A stretch of DNA of 64,000 bases, taken from the NCBI RefSeq assembly GCF_005601135.1, contig NZ_CP039381.1, positions 1,671,941-1,735,940 on the forward strand, in the 5' to 3' direction. Below, piece after piece: positions 10,049-19,340 of the stretch. Made by a program: the position numbers and the translations under genes. Position 1 is the first letter of the stretch; each line of letters opens with the position of its first letter. Under the pieces are notes generated by a model that did not search any database, was not told the origin of the DNA, and worked only from the letters and a program-made list of their open reading frames with translations. The stretch is from Ruminococcus bovis. GTDB lineage: Bacteria; Bacillota; Clostridia; Oscillospirales; Acutalibacteraceae.

Positions 10049-11830
10049 ATGGCATCTACTCTTTTCAAAAATGTTCCAAGCAAAGTCGGAGACATCATAA
10101 ATGATGTTATGACAGGCAGAATCGGTCTGCCTGACCTTCAACGCCCTTTTGTTTGGAGAGATAATAAAGTTAGAGAGTTACTTGACTCTATGATAAAAGG
10201 ATATCCTATCGGCTATATTATGCTGTGGGAATCTCCAAATAATTATGAAACGAAGAAAAGCGGAATCGGTTCTAATGAAAAAACCTATGACGAACCGAAA
10301 GAATTAGTTATTGACGGGCAGCAAAGATTAACGGCATTAGTAGCCGCTATGTATGGCGTTAAGGTAAAAGATAAGAATTTCAAAGAACGTGAAATCAAAA
10401 TCTCCTATAATCCCTTGACAAAGGAATTTGCTGTATGGTCTTCTGCTTACGAGCGTGATACTGAGTGGTTGTCTAAAATATCAGATGTATTTATAGCAGA
10501 TAAAAACCATTCTGTAATTTCACTTCGCAAAAAATTCATCAAAGAAGCTAACGAAGGCAGAACAAAAAAGAATTTACCTGAGTTAACGGACGAAGAAGAA
10601 GAGTCAGTTGAGCAGAACATTAATGAGCTTTTGAATCTGTCGCAATATTCTTTGCCAACATTAGAGATAAACTACAATGCAGATGAAGAAGATGTTGCGG
10701 ATATATTTGTTCGTGTCAACTCCGGCGGACAAAGTTTGACAGAGAACAATTTTATTCAAACTCTTATCTCTGTTTACGAAAACGAAACCAGCGATCAAAT
10801 CAATGATTTTTGTGAGAAATCCCGTATTCCTGCTGATAATACATCTTACAATAATATCTTAGCAGTTGAACCTTCTCACTTAATTAGAATGGCTGTTGGT
10901 GTAGGTTTCAGACGAGCAAGGTTAAGATACGCTTATATGCTTTTGCGTGGTAAGAACTTAGAAACCGGTGTATTTTCCGATGAAGAACGCCAAGCGAATC
11001 TTGACAAATTTAAGGAAGCTCTTAATCGAGTTATGAACTTAAATAACTGGCACGCTTTTATCAACATTATCGCTGAAGCGGGATATATTAGCAATAAATT
11101 GATTGCATCGGCAAACGCAGTTGTATTTAGCTATGTTCTGTTTCTTATTGCTAAGTACGATTACAAGTTGGATGCGATGAATCTGAAAAAGATAATTAGT
11201 AAATGGTTCTTTATGAGTGCTATCACTTATTTCTATACAGGTTCAACCGAAAGTGAAGTGGAACGTCAGTTTGCTGATTTGAGAACCGTTAATAATGCAG
11301 ATGAGTTTATCAAATATATTGACGGAGTAATTGCAACACGATTCACCGATGACTATTTTGAATACACTCTTCCAAATGAATTGAATACAGCGGCAAGCAT
11401 TTCTCCTTCTTGGAATGGATATATTGCCTCTCAAATTGTACTGAATTCCAATATGCTGTTTAGCAATACTCCTATTTCAAAATATTTTATTCTTGGTGCA
11501 AGCGGAACTAAAAACGCCATAGATAAGCACCATATTTTCCCCAAGCATTATCTTACAAATATTGGCTTTACCAGCGATCGTGAACGCAACCAGTTGGCAA
11601 ACTTTACTTATCTGGACTATGCTACAAACATTGATATTTCCGATAAGCCGCCGATTGAGTATGTGAGTGATTACAGAAACAAACTGGGTGAAGACGGATA
11701 TAAGAAAGCTTGTGAAGAGCACGCTTTGCCGGAAAACTTTGAAAATATGGAATATAACGAGTTTTTAGCAGTGCGCAGACAGCTTATGTCAGCTGTAGTA
11801 AAACGTGCTTTCAAAGAACTGTGTAAATAA
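10049..11830 (+). CDS. DUF262/HNH (GmrSD-like) nuclease
   Basis: A 593-residue protein. The ParB-like DUF262 domain shows LPDLQRPFVW (about residues 28-37) and IDGQQRLTAL (88-97), the nucleotide-binding motif of GmrS. The C-terminal part has KHHIFPKHYL (about 493-502) followed by a conserved Asn/Asp region, typical of the DUF1524 HNH nuclease of GmrD. Fused GmrSD-type enzymes act in defence against phages with modified DNA. The start at 10049 is chosen because AGGAG precedes it and the promoter lies at 9978-10006. It sits 15 bases before an hsdM fragment, so it may once have been part of a restriction island. Confidence 0.8.
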   Translation: MASTLFKNVPSKVGDIINDVMTGRIGLPDLQRPFVWRDNKVRELLDSMIKGYPIGYIMLWESPNNYETKKSGIGSNEKTYDEPKELVIDGQQRLTALVAAMYGVKVKDKNFKEREIKISYNPLTKEFAVWSSAYERDTEWLSKISDVFIADKNHSVISLRKKFIKEANEGRTKKNLPELTDEEEESVEQNINELLNLSQYSLPTLEINYNADEEDVADIFVRVNSGGQSLTENNFIQTLISVYENETSDQINDFCEKSRIPADNTSYNNILAVEPSHLIRMAVGVGFRRARLRYAYMLLRGKNLETGVFSDEERQANLDKFKEALNRVMNLNNWHAFINIIAEAGYISNKLIASANAVVFSYVLFLIAKYDYKLDAMNLKKIISKWFFMSAITYFYTGSTESEVERQFADLRTVNNADEFIKYIDGVIATRFTDDYFEYTLPNELNTAASISPSWNGYIASQIVLNSNMLFSNTPISKYFILGASGTKNAIDKHHIFPKHYLTNIGFTSDRERNQLANFTYLDYATNIDISDKPPIEYVSDYRNKLGEDGYKKACEEHALPENFENMEYNEFLAVRRQLMSAVVKRAFKELCK

Positions 11831-11845
11831 ATCGGAGGTCATATT

Positions 11846-12541
11846 ATGGCACGAAAAAAAGCAGAAGAAAAACTGAATTTGGATGCGATACTGTTTAAGT
11901 GTCGTGATATTCTTCGTAATGCGCGCAACTCCGGTTCTTTCTTTGAGAAGCGTGATATGATGCTGACGCTGGTATTCCTGCGTTTTATCGGAGAAAAGTA
12001 TGAGGACGGAATTGAAAGGCTTCGACAGGATTTAATAGCACAGGGACTTGATCCTGAAGATGAAGATATCAAAGCGGCATTTTTTGATGACCCGACATTT
12101 ACCGACGGAACCTATAACCTACCAAAAGACGCACAGTGGGCGACCATTATCAATACGCCTGCTCCACAGCTGAACAAAGTATTGGATAACGCACTGAAAG
12201 TTTTGTCTGACAGCGACAAGCAGCTTAAGGGATGTTTTATAAAAGGAACGTTCACAACCAGAAATCTTGCCGCAAATGATATAAAAAAGCTTGTTGATGA
12301 AGTTAATAAAATCAGCCACAAAGCATTTGGCGAGGAAAAAGACCTTATCGGTCATTGTTATGAATACTTTCTCAAAGAATTTGCCGTTAATGCCACCAAA
12401 GAAGAGGGCGAATTCTATACACCTCACGATGTTGTTGAATTGATTGCCACAATGATCGAACCGTTTGACGGTACGTTATATGAAAGCAAGACGCAAAATT
12501 TGATACAAATTAACGATTGCCCTCTCAGGGGTGTCGCATAG
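11846..12541 (+). pseudogene. hsdM: Truncated type I restriction methyltransferase (hsdM)
   Basis: The first roughly 212 residues match HsdM N-terminal domains (DILRNARNSGSFFEKRDMMLTLVFLRFI; EGEFYTPHDVVELIATMIEPFDGTLYE). In intact HsdM the next residues form the S-adenosylmethionine motif DPxxGSGG. Here the homology breaks after GTLYE near 12,484 and reads 19 unrelated residues to a stop. Both the cofactor site and the NPPY catalytic motif are absent, so it cannot methylate. No hsdS or hsdR is present. The break marks the junction with the next mobile fragment. Confidence 0.85.
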
Positions 12542-12598
12542 GGGTTAGGGGTGTCGGTTTTACAGACCGACGCGTTTTTGTATATAGGGGATGTAGTT

Positions 12599-12787
12599 AT
12601 GGCAACGATTACAAAGAAGCAGATGGAGGAATATGAACGTCTGCGCCGGGATCGGGACAATGGACGTGTGCTTACACCAGACGGCCTGCGGCTCATCTGT
12701 GCGGCGTATGAAAATGATCCTGAGAAGATCGGCATCCACATGTTAGAAATGCTGGCGAAGTTCAGGAATGAAGGTATAATTGACTAA
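12599..12787 (+). CDS. Small conserved-looking element protein
   Basis: A 62-residue frame starting MATITKKQMEEYERLRRDRDNGRVLTPDG and ending in a helical tail. The ATG at 12599 follows AGGGGATG-type spacing; an upstream in-frame ATG at 12551 lies before a GTCGG...CCGAC hairpin and is less likely. Helical and charged; I do not recognise a function. It is followed 28 bases later by the CPBP protease gene. Confidence 0.55.
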   Translation: MATITKKQMEEYERLRRDRDNGRVLTPDGLRLICAAYENDPEKIGIHMLEMLAKFRNEGIID

Positions 12788-12815
12788 ATCGGAATTGACG
12801 GGGTGATAACACATA

Positions 12816-13670
12816 ATGGAAAAAGAGACAAGAAACAGTATCATTTTGTTTTTGATATTATCTTTCGTACCGATGTGGGTGTTTAGCTACATTTATTACA
12901 TTATGAAATCTGATACTATCCTCTTGGTAATGATGCTGTTACCAGCGGTTGCTTCTGTAATTACCAGAGTCGTCAGAAATGAGGGCTTTGAAAGAATGCT
13001 GCTTCGCCCTCATTTAAGGAGAAACTTAAAGTGGTATTTCACAGCATATTTTGCTCCGCCTTTTATCGCTTATTTCGGCGCAGCGGTATATTTCCTTATC
13101 TTTGGAAGTGACTTTTCGCCATTGCAATCTGCTTTTGCAATACAGGAATCAATCATATCGACTAGCGAATTATTGAAAACGCTGTGCATTTTGATTCCTC
13201 TTGCAATCATAGTGAATCCTATTATGGGAATGATACAATGTTTTGGCGAGGAGTTGGGATGGCGAGGGTATCTGCTACCAAAAATCGGAGAAAAACTTTC
13301 TCCACTTTCTGCATCTATTTTTACTGGAGTGATTTGGGGACTGTGGCACGCACCGATTATAGCAATGGGCTATAATTACGGCACAAATAATCCGATTGCC
13401 GGTATTTTTGCAATGACAGTTTTCTGTACTGTTTTGGGGATTATATCTGGATTTTTGACCTATAAAGTGCGCTCTATATGGCCTGCTGTTTTGTTTCACG
13501 CCTCTATAAATGGAATGGATCGTTGGGCTCCATCTACGCTTTTTATGTCTAAAAAACCAAATATGTTTTTGGGGCCAGATCTTTTGGGCTTTATCGGTGG
13601 ACTCGGTTTCATAATTATAGATGTGGTCTTAATTATGAATATGAGAAAATGGAAGAAAGGTGAGATTTAA
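12816..13670 (+). CDS. CPBP-family intramembrane metalloprotease
   Basis: A 284-residue membrane protein with about eight hydrophobic segments. The ABI/CPBP signature motifs are in order: EELGWRGYLLP (Glu-Glu-x3-Arg, about residues 145-155), WGLWHAP (about 173-179) and FHASING (about 228-234). These supply the Glu and His residues of the membrane active site. Family members process prenylated or bacteriocin-related peptides or give self-immunity. Here it is cargo between an hsdM fragment and a Maff2 fragment, with no bacteriocin gene nearby. Confidence 0.85.
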   Translation: MEKETRNSIILFLILSFVPMWVFSYIYYIMKSDTILLVMMLLPAVASVITRVVRNEGFERMLLRPHLRRNLKWYFTAYFAPPFIAYFGAAVYFLIFGSDFSPLQSAFAIQESIISTSELLKTLCILIPLAIIVNPIMGMIQCFGEELGWRGYLLPKIGEKLSPLSASIFTGVIWGLWHAPIIAMGYNYGTNNPIAGIFAMTVFCTVLGIISGFLTYKVRSIWPAVLFHASINGMDRWAPSTLFMSKKPNMFLGPDLLGFIGGLGFIIIDVVLIMNMRKWKKGEI

Positions 13671-13721
13671 TAACAAATTCCCATTTGTTGGGATCATCAA
13701 ATTGATTATTGACCATTACAT

Positions 13722-13760
13722 AGCCGGGAACTGACACGCGAATCAGTCCCCGGCTTTTTT
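13722..13760 (+). terminator. Strong terminator before the Maff2 fragment
   Basis: AGCCGGG and ACTGA pair with TCAGT and CCCGGCT around an 8-base loop and run into TTTTTT. Confidence 0.85.
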
Positions 13761-13872
13761 CATGCTCTTTTCCTGCAGCATAGGTGCACATGCGCTGCGG
13801 GAGGAGGGCTTTTTTCGTCTCTATCAACCCTATCACCCGCGTAATGCGGAATCCAAAAGGAGGAAAAAGTCT

Positions 13873-14013
13873 ATGGCATTTTTCAACAGCGCAGTCGGCG
13901 TACTGCAGACGCTCGTCATCGCTCTCGGTGCCGGTCTCGGTATCTGGGGCGCTATCAACCTGCTCGAAGGCTACGGCAACGATAACCCCGGTGCCAATGC
14001 TCATGTACGGTAA
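13873..14013 (+). pseudogene. Truncated Maff2-family membrane protein
   Basis: Begins MAFFNSAVGVLQTLVIALGAGLG, the start of the small Maff2 membrane proteins found in the transfer modules of clostridial conjugative elements, with an AAAGGAGG site upstream. Family members continue after NLLEGYGNDNPGA into a second hydrophobic part. Here the frame reads NAHVR and stops at 46 residues. The loss of the C-terminal half coincides with the start of the tet(W) segment, so I read it as the left insertion scar. Confidence 0.75.
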
Positions 14014-14331
14014 GGAAGCAAGCAACCGAAAACAAGAGATAGACCGCCAGCACTACACTATTCCGAACCAAAGACCAAAAGATAAGCATTGTGGGAAAAT
14101 CTAAACTTTTGGATTTTCCTACAATGCCAACTACGGCGGAATCCCTCCCACTCCTTATATCTTTCTGTATACATTGAATTTGTATTTAGTAAAATGCAGA
14201 CAACACCACGGATCGGCTTTTGGTTGGACAATTCCAACCAAACACCACAGCAGACAGCAGAAAACATTCTGAACGCTAGGAAGCCGGTATGATTGTTACA
14301 TATAAGGGGAAGAAAAATTTCTTTTAGGTAC
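14014..14331. other. Non-coding upstream segment of tet(W) with a 16-base inverted repeat
   Basis: No gene seen. GCATTGTGGGAAAATC at 14086-14101 and its near-perfect complement at 14112-14127 form a hairpin (one mismatch). A second small stem is TTGGTTGGACAATTCCAACCAA near 14,219-14,240. Confidence 0.5.
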
Positions 14332-14360
14332 TTGCTTTCCTAAAACTGATGTGATACAAT
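14332..14360 (+). promoter_or_regulatory. tet(W) promoter
   Basis: TTGCTT (14332-14337), 17-base spacer, TACAAT (14355-14360), just ahead of the leader peptide. Confidence 0.75.
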
Positions 14361-14388
14361 GATTTAATCCAGAAAAGGAGTAAAAAAT

Positions 14389-14412
14389 ATGCGGCAAGGT
14401 ATTCTTAAATAA
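14389..14412 (+). CDS. tet(W) leader peptide MRQGILK
   Basis: A seven-codon frame with an AAAGGAG site 8 bases upstream. The bases encoding GILK (GTATTCTTAAAT) are complementary to ATTTAAGAATAC about 85 bases downstream. Translation through the leader can therefore decide which RNA hairpins form. Ribosomal-protection genes such as tet(M) are known to use this kind of leader control; here it is inferred from layout. Confidence 0.7.
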   Translation: MRQGILK

Positions 14413-14579
14413 AACTATAATCAAATAGTGGGAACAAAGGATTATGATAGCTCCTTTTGTAGGGGCTTAGTTTTTTGTACCCAATTTAAGAATACTTTTG
14501 CCTTATCAATTTTGACATATCCCCAAAAACAGCAATCACAAACAGGTGTATGCTGTATATGTGTATGTCCGCAACTTAT

Positions 14580-14625
14580 AATCCCCAGTGGTAAAAGTAT
14601 TTTACTGCTGGGGATTTTTATGCCC
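14580..14625 (+). terminator. Attenuator hairpin before tet(W)
   Basis: ATCCCCAG pairs with CTGGGGAT around a loop that itself contains GTAAAA/TTTTAC, followed by TTTTT. It lies between leader and structural gene and would stop transcription unless read-through is favoured. Confidence 0.8.
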
Positions 14626-14653
14626 TTTGGGGCTGTAAAGGGAGGACAATCAC

Positions 14654-16573
14654 ATGAAAATAATCAATATTGGAATTCTTGCCCATGTAGACGCTGGAAA
14701 GACGACCTTGACGGAGAGCCTGCTATATGCCAGCGGAGCCATTTCAGAACCGGGGAGCGTCGAAAAAGGGACAACGAGGACGGACACCATGTTTTTGGAG
14801 CGGCAGCGTGGGATTACCATTCAAGCGGCAGTCACTTCCTTCCAGTGGCACAGATGTAAAGTTAACATTGTGGATACGCCCGGCCACATGGATTTTTTGG
14901 CGGAGGTGTACCGCTCTTTGGCTGTTTTAGATGGGGCCATCTTGGTGATCTCCGCTAAAGATGGCGTGCAGGCCCAGACCCGTATTCTGTTCCATGCCCT
15001 GCGGAAAATGAACATTCCCACCGTTATCTTTATCAACAAGATCGACCAGGCTGGCGTTGATTTGCAGAGCGTGGTTCAGTCTGTTCGGGATAAGCTCTCC
15101 GCCGATATTATCATCAAGCAGACGGTGTCGCTGTCCCCGGAAATAGTCCTGGAGGAAAATACCGACATAGAAGCATGGGATGCGGTCATCGAAAATAACG
15201 ATGAATTATTGGAAAAGTATATCGCAGGAGAACCAATCAGCCGGGAAAAACTTGCGCGGGAGGAACAGCAGCGGGTTCAAGACGCCTCCCTGTTCCCAGT
15301 CTATCATGGCAGCGCCAAAAATGGCCTTGGCATTCAACCGTTGATGGATGCGGTGACAGGGCTGTTCCAACCGATTGGGGAACAGGGGGGCGCCGCCCTA
15401 TGCGGCAGCGTTTTCAAGGTTGAGTACACCGATTGCGGCCAGCGGCGTGTCTATCTACGGTTATACAGCGGAACGCTGCGCCTGCGGGATACGGTGGCCC
15501 TGGCCGGGAGAGAAAAGCTGAAAATCACAGAGATGCGTATTCCATCCAAAGGGGAAATTGTTCGGACAGACACCGCTTATCAGGGTGAAATTGTTATCCT
15601 TCCCAGCGACAGCGTGAGGTTAAACGATGTATTAGGGGACCAAACCCGGCTCCCTCGTAAAAGGTGGCGCGAGGACCCCCTCCCCATGCTGCGGACGACG
15701 ATTGCGCCGAAAACGGCAGCGCAAAGAGAACGGCTGCTGGACGCTCTTACGCAACTTGCGGATACTGACCCGCTTTTGCGTTGCGAAGTGGATTCCATCA
15801 CCCATGAGATCATTCTTTCTTTTTTGGGCCGGGTGCAGTTGGAGGTTGTTTCCGCTTTGCTGTCGGAAAAATACAAGCTTGAAACAGTGGTAAAGGAACC
15901 CTCCGTCATTTATATGGAGCGGCCGCTCAAAGCAGCCAGCCACACCATCCATATCGAGGTGCCGCCCAACCCGTTTTGGGCATCCATAGGACTGTCTGTT
16001 ACACCACTCTCGCTTGGCTCCGGTGTACAATACGAGAGCCGGGTTTCGCTGGGATACTTGAACCAGAGTTTTCAAAACGCTGTCAGGGATGGTATCCGTT
16101 ACGGGCTGGAGCAGGGCTTGTTCGGCTGGAACGTAACGGACTGTAAGATTTGCTTTGAATACGGGCTTTATTACAGTCCGGTCAGCACGCCGGCGGACTT
16201 CCGCTCATTGGCCCCGATTGTATTGGAACAGGCATTGAAGGAATCGGGGACGCAGCTGCTGGAACCTTATCTCTCCTTCATCCTCTATGCGCCCCAGGAA
16301 TACCTTTCCAGGGCTTATCATGATGCACCGAAATACTGTGCCACCATCGAAACGGCCCAGGTAAAAAAGGATGAAGTTGTCTTTACTGGCGAGATTCCCG
16401 CCCGCTGTATACAGGCATACCGTACTGATCTGGCCTTTTACACCAACGGGCGGAGCGTATGCCTTACAGAGCTGAAAGGATATCAGGCCGCTGTCGGTCA
16501 GCCGGTCATCCAGCCCCGCCGTCCAAACAGCCGCCTGGACAAGGTGCGCCATATGTTTCAGAAGGTAATGTAA
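14654..16573 (+). CDS. tet(W): Tetracycline resistance ribosomal protection protein Tet(W)
   Basis: A 639-residue translation factor GTPase that removes tetracycline from the ribosome. It has the length and sequence I recognise as Tet(W). GTP motifs: AHVDAGKTT (10-18), RGITI in switch I, DTPGHMDF, and NKID. The elongation-factor-G-like domains follow through to the C-terminal [19 protein letters not shown] lies 8 bases before the ATG. Codon use is more G+C-rich than the chromosome. Flanked by a cut Maff2 gene on the left and a methyltransferase fragment on the right, so it sits in a transferred block; it has its own promoter, leader and attenuator. Confidence 0.97.
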   Translation: MKIINIGILAHVDAGKTTLTESLLYASGAISEPGSVEKGTTRTDTMFLERQRGITIQAAVTSFQWHRCKVNIVDTPGHMDFLAEVYRSLAVLDGAILVISAKDGVQAQTRILFHALRKMNIPTVIFINKIDQAGVDLQSVVQSVRDKLSADIIIKQTVSLSPEIVLEENTDIEAWDAVIENNDELLEKYIAGEPISREKLAREEQQRVQDASLFPVYHGSAKNGLGIQPLMDAVTGLFQPIGEQGGAALCGSVFKVEYTDCGQRRVYLRLYSGTLRLRDTVALAGREKLKITEMRIPSKGEIVRTDTAYQGEIVILPSDSVRLNDVLGDQTRLPRKRWREDPLPMLRTTIAPKTAAQRERLLDALTQLADTDPLLRCEVDSITHEIILSFLGRVQLEVVSALLSEKYKLETVVKEPSVIYMERPLKAASHTIHIEVPPNPFWASIGLSVTPLSLGSGVQYESRVSLGYLNQSFQNAVRDGIRYGLEQGLFGWNVTDCKICFEYGLYYSPVSTPADFRSLAPIVLEQALKESGTQLLEPYLSFILYAPQEYLSRAYHDAPKYCATIETAQVKKDEVVFTGEIPARCIQAYRTDLAFYTNGRSVCLTELKGYQAAVGQPVIQPRRPNSRLDKVRHMFQKVM

Positions 16574-16623
16574 AGATACATAATCGTCAAGACGGCAACA
16601 ATCAGAAGTTATGGAGGGTAACA

Positions 16624-17127
16624 ATGGAATATAGTAAGGAAGATTTAATGGAAGCAAAAAAGCAAATTTGGGGAGTGGGAGAGAACATGGGAACAGAGGA
16701 AAGTAAAAAAATCTGGGAGGAGAACGCACAATTTTGGGATAATGCAATGGGTGACGAATCTAATGAATTTCACAGAGAGGTAGTGCGTCCCAAAGTAACG
16801 GAACTTCTATCTCCTAATCCTGCGGATTACATTTTGGATATTGCGTGTGGCAATGGAAATTATTCTTCGTATCTTGCACAAAGAGGCGCTTCGGTTGTCG
16901 CTTTTGATTACAGCAAAAAAATGATAGAATTGGCTAAAAGACGGCGAACCGCTTGGATCAAGTATTTGAACACACATGGGTATTCGACAACGTTGGTACG
17001 CAGACATGGTCAGGGCGGCGTCTCTATTTTTCAAACCATGATGAAGTCAGGCCGAGAGCAGAGACGAACTATATCGACATTCCTGACACGCCACCGAATC
17101 ATACTGCGACAGTTTCCGTTCGCATAG
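16624..17127 (+). pseudogene. Fragment of a class I SAM methyltransferase behind tet(W)
   Basis: The first 15 codons (MEYSKEDLMEAKKQI) match the small frame usually following tet(W)/tet(O). The frame then continues from an internal ATG at 16687 as a methyltransferase, with motif I VLDIACGNGNYS-like ILDIACGNGNYSSYLA and VVAFDYSKKMIELAKRR. Homology stops near 16,938 and the frame ends out of register over unrelated DNA. Two thirds of the enzyme, including the substrate part, are lost, so it is non-functional. It marks the right scar of the tet(W) block. Confidence 0.75.
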
Positions 17128-17255
17128 ATCCACGAAGTTTTGAAAAAAGATCGGAGTGCCTGTGGATAATGGTAGATGATCAGGGAAGGAACTGCTTCCC
17201 TCATGGCAGTCAATTTACAATTATTGTTGATGTTACATTTCAAGCAGGGAGTTAA
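16941..17255 (+). pseudogene. NBR1-Ig-like domain fragment
   Basis: A different frame from the methyltransferase. It reads FEHTWVFDNVGTQTWSGRRL, then PRAETNYIDIPDTPPNHTATVSVRI and WIMVDDQGRNCFP, which is the immunoglobulin-like NBR1 domain seen in some Firmicutes regulators after a helix-turn-helix. No good start codon; a stop lies at 16,935-16,937, right at the junction with the methyltransferase fragment. Only the C-terminal domain remains. Its stop overlaps the start region of the next gene. Confidence 0.65.
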
Positions 17256-17269
17256 TGGAGGTTTGTACT

Positions 17270-17485
17270 GTGAGCGATATGAATGTAGAAAAATGGTCAA
17301 CATTAAAAGAGGTGCAGGCTTATCTTGGGGTTGGTAGGGAGACCATACTCACATGGATCGCCAAACGAAATATGCCTGCATACAAAGTCGGTCGGCTTTG
17401 GAAATTCAAATTATCAGAGGTGGATGACTGGATTCGCTCTGGAGGAGCTGCCGATGATAAAAATGATGATAAGAATGAGGACTGA
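17270..17485 (+). CDS. Excisionase-type helix-turn-helix protein
   Basis: A 71-residue MerR/excisionase-like DNA-binding protein: STLKEVQAYLGVGRETILTWIAKRNMPAYKVGRLWKFKLSEVDDWI covers the helix-turn-helix and wing. The GTG at 17270 has GGAGG 9 bases upstream; an ATG at 17255 is possible. Such proteins usually precede a restriction-modification or element gene. Here the downstream partner is gone, leaving only a short ESVLWDSVFDTL coding relic. It could still be expressed but has no evident target. Confidence 0.7.
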   Translation: MSDMNVEKWSTLKEVQAYLGVGRETILTWIAKRNMPAYKVGRLWKFKLSEVDDWIRSGGAADDKNDDKNED

Positions 17486-17624
17486 GTCCGTTTTATGGGA
17501 CAGCGTATTTGATACGCTTATTATGGCAATTAATTCTGGATAAGCAGATCCGCAATACGATCAAACAGTTCATGCAGGTCAAGAACACCGTAACATGGGC
17601 AGAACATTCCGGTGATTTGCGTAA

Positions 17625-18107
17625 GGCCATACAGGATGGCAAGCTGCGAAAAAGCAGAGGGAAGGACTGTCTATTGATGAATTGGCTTCTTGGGTCATGG
17701 AACACCGATTAGAGGTATGTCATTGGTTTACGGTTGATACCTTTACCCATTTGAAACATGGCGGGCGGGTTTCAGGTGCCGCAGCCGCAATGGGAACGGC
17801 TTTGCAGATCAAACCGTTGCTTCATGTGGACAGCGAAGGAAAGCTGCAAGCAGTGGAAAAACCTCGTGGAAGAAAAAAGGCTGTTACCACTCAGATTGCC
17901 CGAATGGAACAGGGCTGGAAACCTGAACTTGGTAAATCGATTCTGATAGGTCATGCCGATGACCCTGAAGCAGCAGATATGCTGAAAGAAAGGTTGTTGG
18001 AACAATTCCCGGATTCTGAGATTTGTATTGCTTATATTGGCCCTATCATCGGAGCACACACCGGTCCCGGCGCACTGGCATTGATTTACTGGGGAAATAA
18101 TCGATGA
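17625..18107 (+). pseudogene. C-terminal part of a DegV-family lipid-binding protein
   Basis: In frame from 17,625 it reads EGLSIDELASWVMEHRLEVCHWFTVDTFTHLKHGGRVS, then LQIKPLLHVDSEGKL and IGPIIGAHTGPGALA. These are the hallmarks of the second half of DegV fatty-acid-binding proteins. The N-terminal domain is missing and a stop (17,622-17,624) marks the break. Not expected to work without its first domain. Confidence 0.75.
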
Positions 18108-18169
18108 CGGAGGATTTGTAGATACGCAAAAAAGCATTCTCCATCATAGAAAAATATAGTTTTGTTTAG

Positions 18170-18200
18170 AGCTGCCGGGTAACTTATGCTCGGCAGCTTT
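18170..18200 (+). terminator. Terminator after the DegV fragment
   Basis: AGCTGCCG and CGGCAGCT form an 8-bp stem followed by TTT. Confidence 0.65.
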
Positions 18201-18234
18201 GAACTGTCTGCTAGAAGTAGTAGGAGGTGAACAT

Positions 18235-18618
18235 ATGGTTCCGCATGTATTGGGCGTAGGATACGCCTATAATGAATATGAGGTTACTGCTGGCCGATGG
18301 AAAGAATTTGAAATTGAATTTGACTATGCTGATAATATTAAACAAGCGGCCGCAATGCTGTCTTTTAAAGAATATATATGCGTAGCTATTTGCTCTGATG
18401 TGATTCCACAAGACGATTTGGATATCTTGAGACAAAAACGTGCGGTACCAATTATTGTTGTGCCACCTTCATATTCGGAGGAACAGCGGTATGCATGTGT
18501 CCATTTTGGTGCTGCTCAATATTTACATACCTATAATCATCCTATGGTAGAAATGTTTTCAGAGAAAAATAGTATGAGAAATTGTTTGAAAATAATCTTC
18601 GTTGGTCTAACAGTATAA
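18235..18618 (+). CDS. Unrecognised 127-residue protein, possibly a cut regulator
   Basis: The ATG at 18235 has AGGAGGTG ideally placed. The sequence alternates strands and helices (VAICSDVIPQDDLDILRQKRAVPIIVVPPSYSEEQRYACVHFGAAQYLHTY) in a way that resembles a degenerate response-regulator receiver domain, but no phospho-acceptor aspartate pattern is convincing. An output domain would normally follow; instead the frame ends 33 bases before the promoter of the TetR gene. It may be a truncated regulator of the vanR type. Confidence 0.45.
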   Translation: MVPHVLGVGYAYNEYEVTAGRWKEFEIEFDYADNIKQAAAMLSFKEYICVAICSDVIPQDDLDILRQKRAVPIIVVPPSYSEEQRYACVHFGAAQYLHTYNHPMVEMFSEKNSMRNCLKIIFVGLTV

Positions 18619-18650
18619 AAAGAAAACTTTTGAATTATACTCCAAAATAC

Positions 18651-18699
18651 TTGACCGATTCGGTTATTGGTGCTATACTCTAAATAACCGAAACGGTTA
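18651..18699 (+). promoter_or_regulatory. TetR-controlled promoter with two operators
   Basis: TTGACC (18651-18656), 17-base spacer and TATACT (18674-18679) form a near-consensus promoter. A palindrome ACCGATTCGGT (18654-18664) covers the -35/spacer, and TAACCGAAACGGTTA (18685-18699) covers the likely start site. Both share the ACCG-A-CGGT core, as expected for two TetR dimers. Confidence 0.8.
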
Positions 18700-18722
18700 A
18701 TATGTAAAAAGGAGGAAATGAA

Positions 18723-19340
18723 TTGGACAAATTTTTGGCCCTGACCGAAGAAAAGAGATTGACCATTCTCAATGCGGCGTTCCAGTGCTTCGGCAAGTTT
18801 GGTTATGAAAAAGCCTCAATCAATGATATTGCGGTAGCCGCACACATTTCCAAAGCGTCTGTGTTTCAGTATTTCGGCAGTAAAAAGCAGCTCTACATTT
18901 ACCTACTGGAATACTGCAAGAAAATCATAGAGGGAATATTTGACAAGGAATCCCTCAATTCCCAAACAGATTTGTTCGACAGAATCCTGGCATCCAGCCA
19001 CATGAAAATGGAGGGGCTCCAAAATCAGCCTTTTATCTTGCAGTTTATTACCAGTGCCTGGGAGGAAACTTCTCCCGAGGTGGCAGATACGCTAGCGATC
19101 CTGACGGAGGAGGCCAGCGGATTCCGAAACGATCTTGTTCTGCGGGAAGAGGATGCTTTGAAATTCAAAAACCCGGAGGATGCCCAGCCGGTCTTTCAAA
19201 TGCTGCTTCTGATGGCCGAGGGCTATGCGGCCCGGTACCGTGGGGCGGCGGCCTTCGATTTTCAGGCTGTCATGGAGGATTTTGAGGAGAACATCGCAAT
19301 TCTGCGGAAAAATTTTTATAAGGAGGAGTATCAAAAATGA
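18723..19340 (+). CDS. TetR-family repressor of the ABC exporter cassette
   Basis: A 205-residue protein with a TetR N-terminal domain (ILNAAFQCFGKFGYEKASINDIAVAAHISKASVFQYFGSKKQLYIYL, about residues 14-60) and a helical ligand domain. The TTG start is set by AAAGGAGG 7 bases upstream; no ATG fits. Its stop overlaps the ATG of the ATPase gene (ATGA). The two palindromes in its promoter indicate autorepression that also controls the transporter. Confidence 0.85.
   Translation: MDKFLALTEEKRLTILNAAFQCFGKFGYEKASINDIAVAAHISKASVFQYFGSKKQLYIYLLEYCKKIIEGIFDKESLNSQTDLFDRILASSHMKMEGLQNQPFILQFITSAWEETSPEVADTLAILTEEASGFRNDLVLREEDALKFKNPEDAQPVFQMLLLMAEGYAARYRGAAAFDFQAVMEDFEENIAILRKNFYKEEYQK

Noticed and set aside
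12551..12598. Longer N-terminus for the 62-residue element protein
   Set aside because: The extra codons overlap a GTCGG...CCGAC hairpin and lack a ribosome site.
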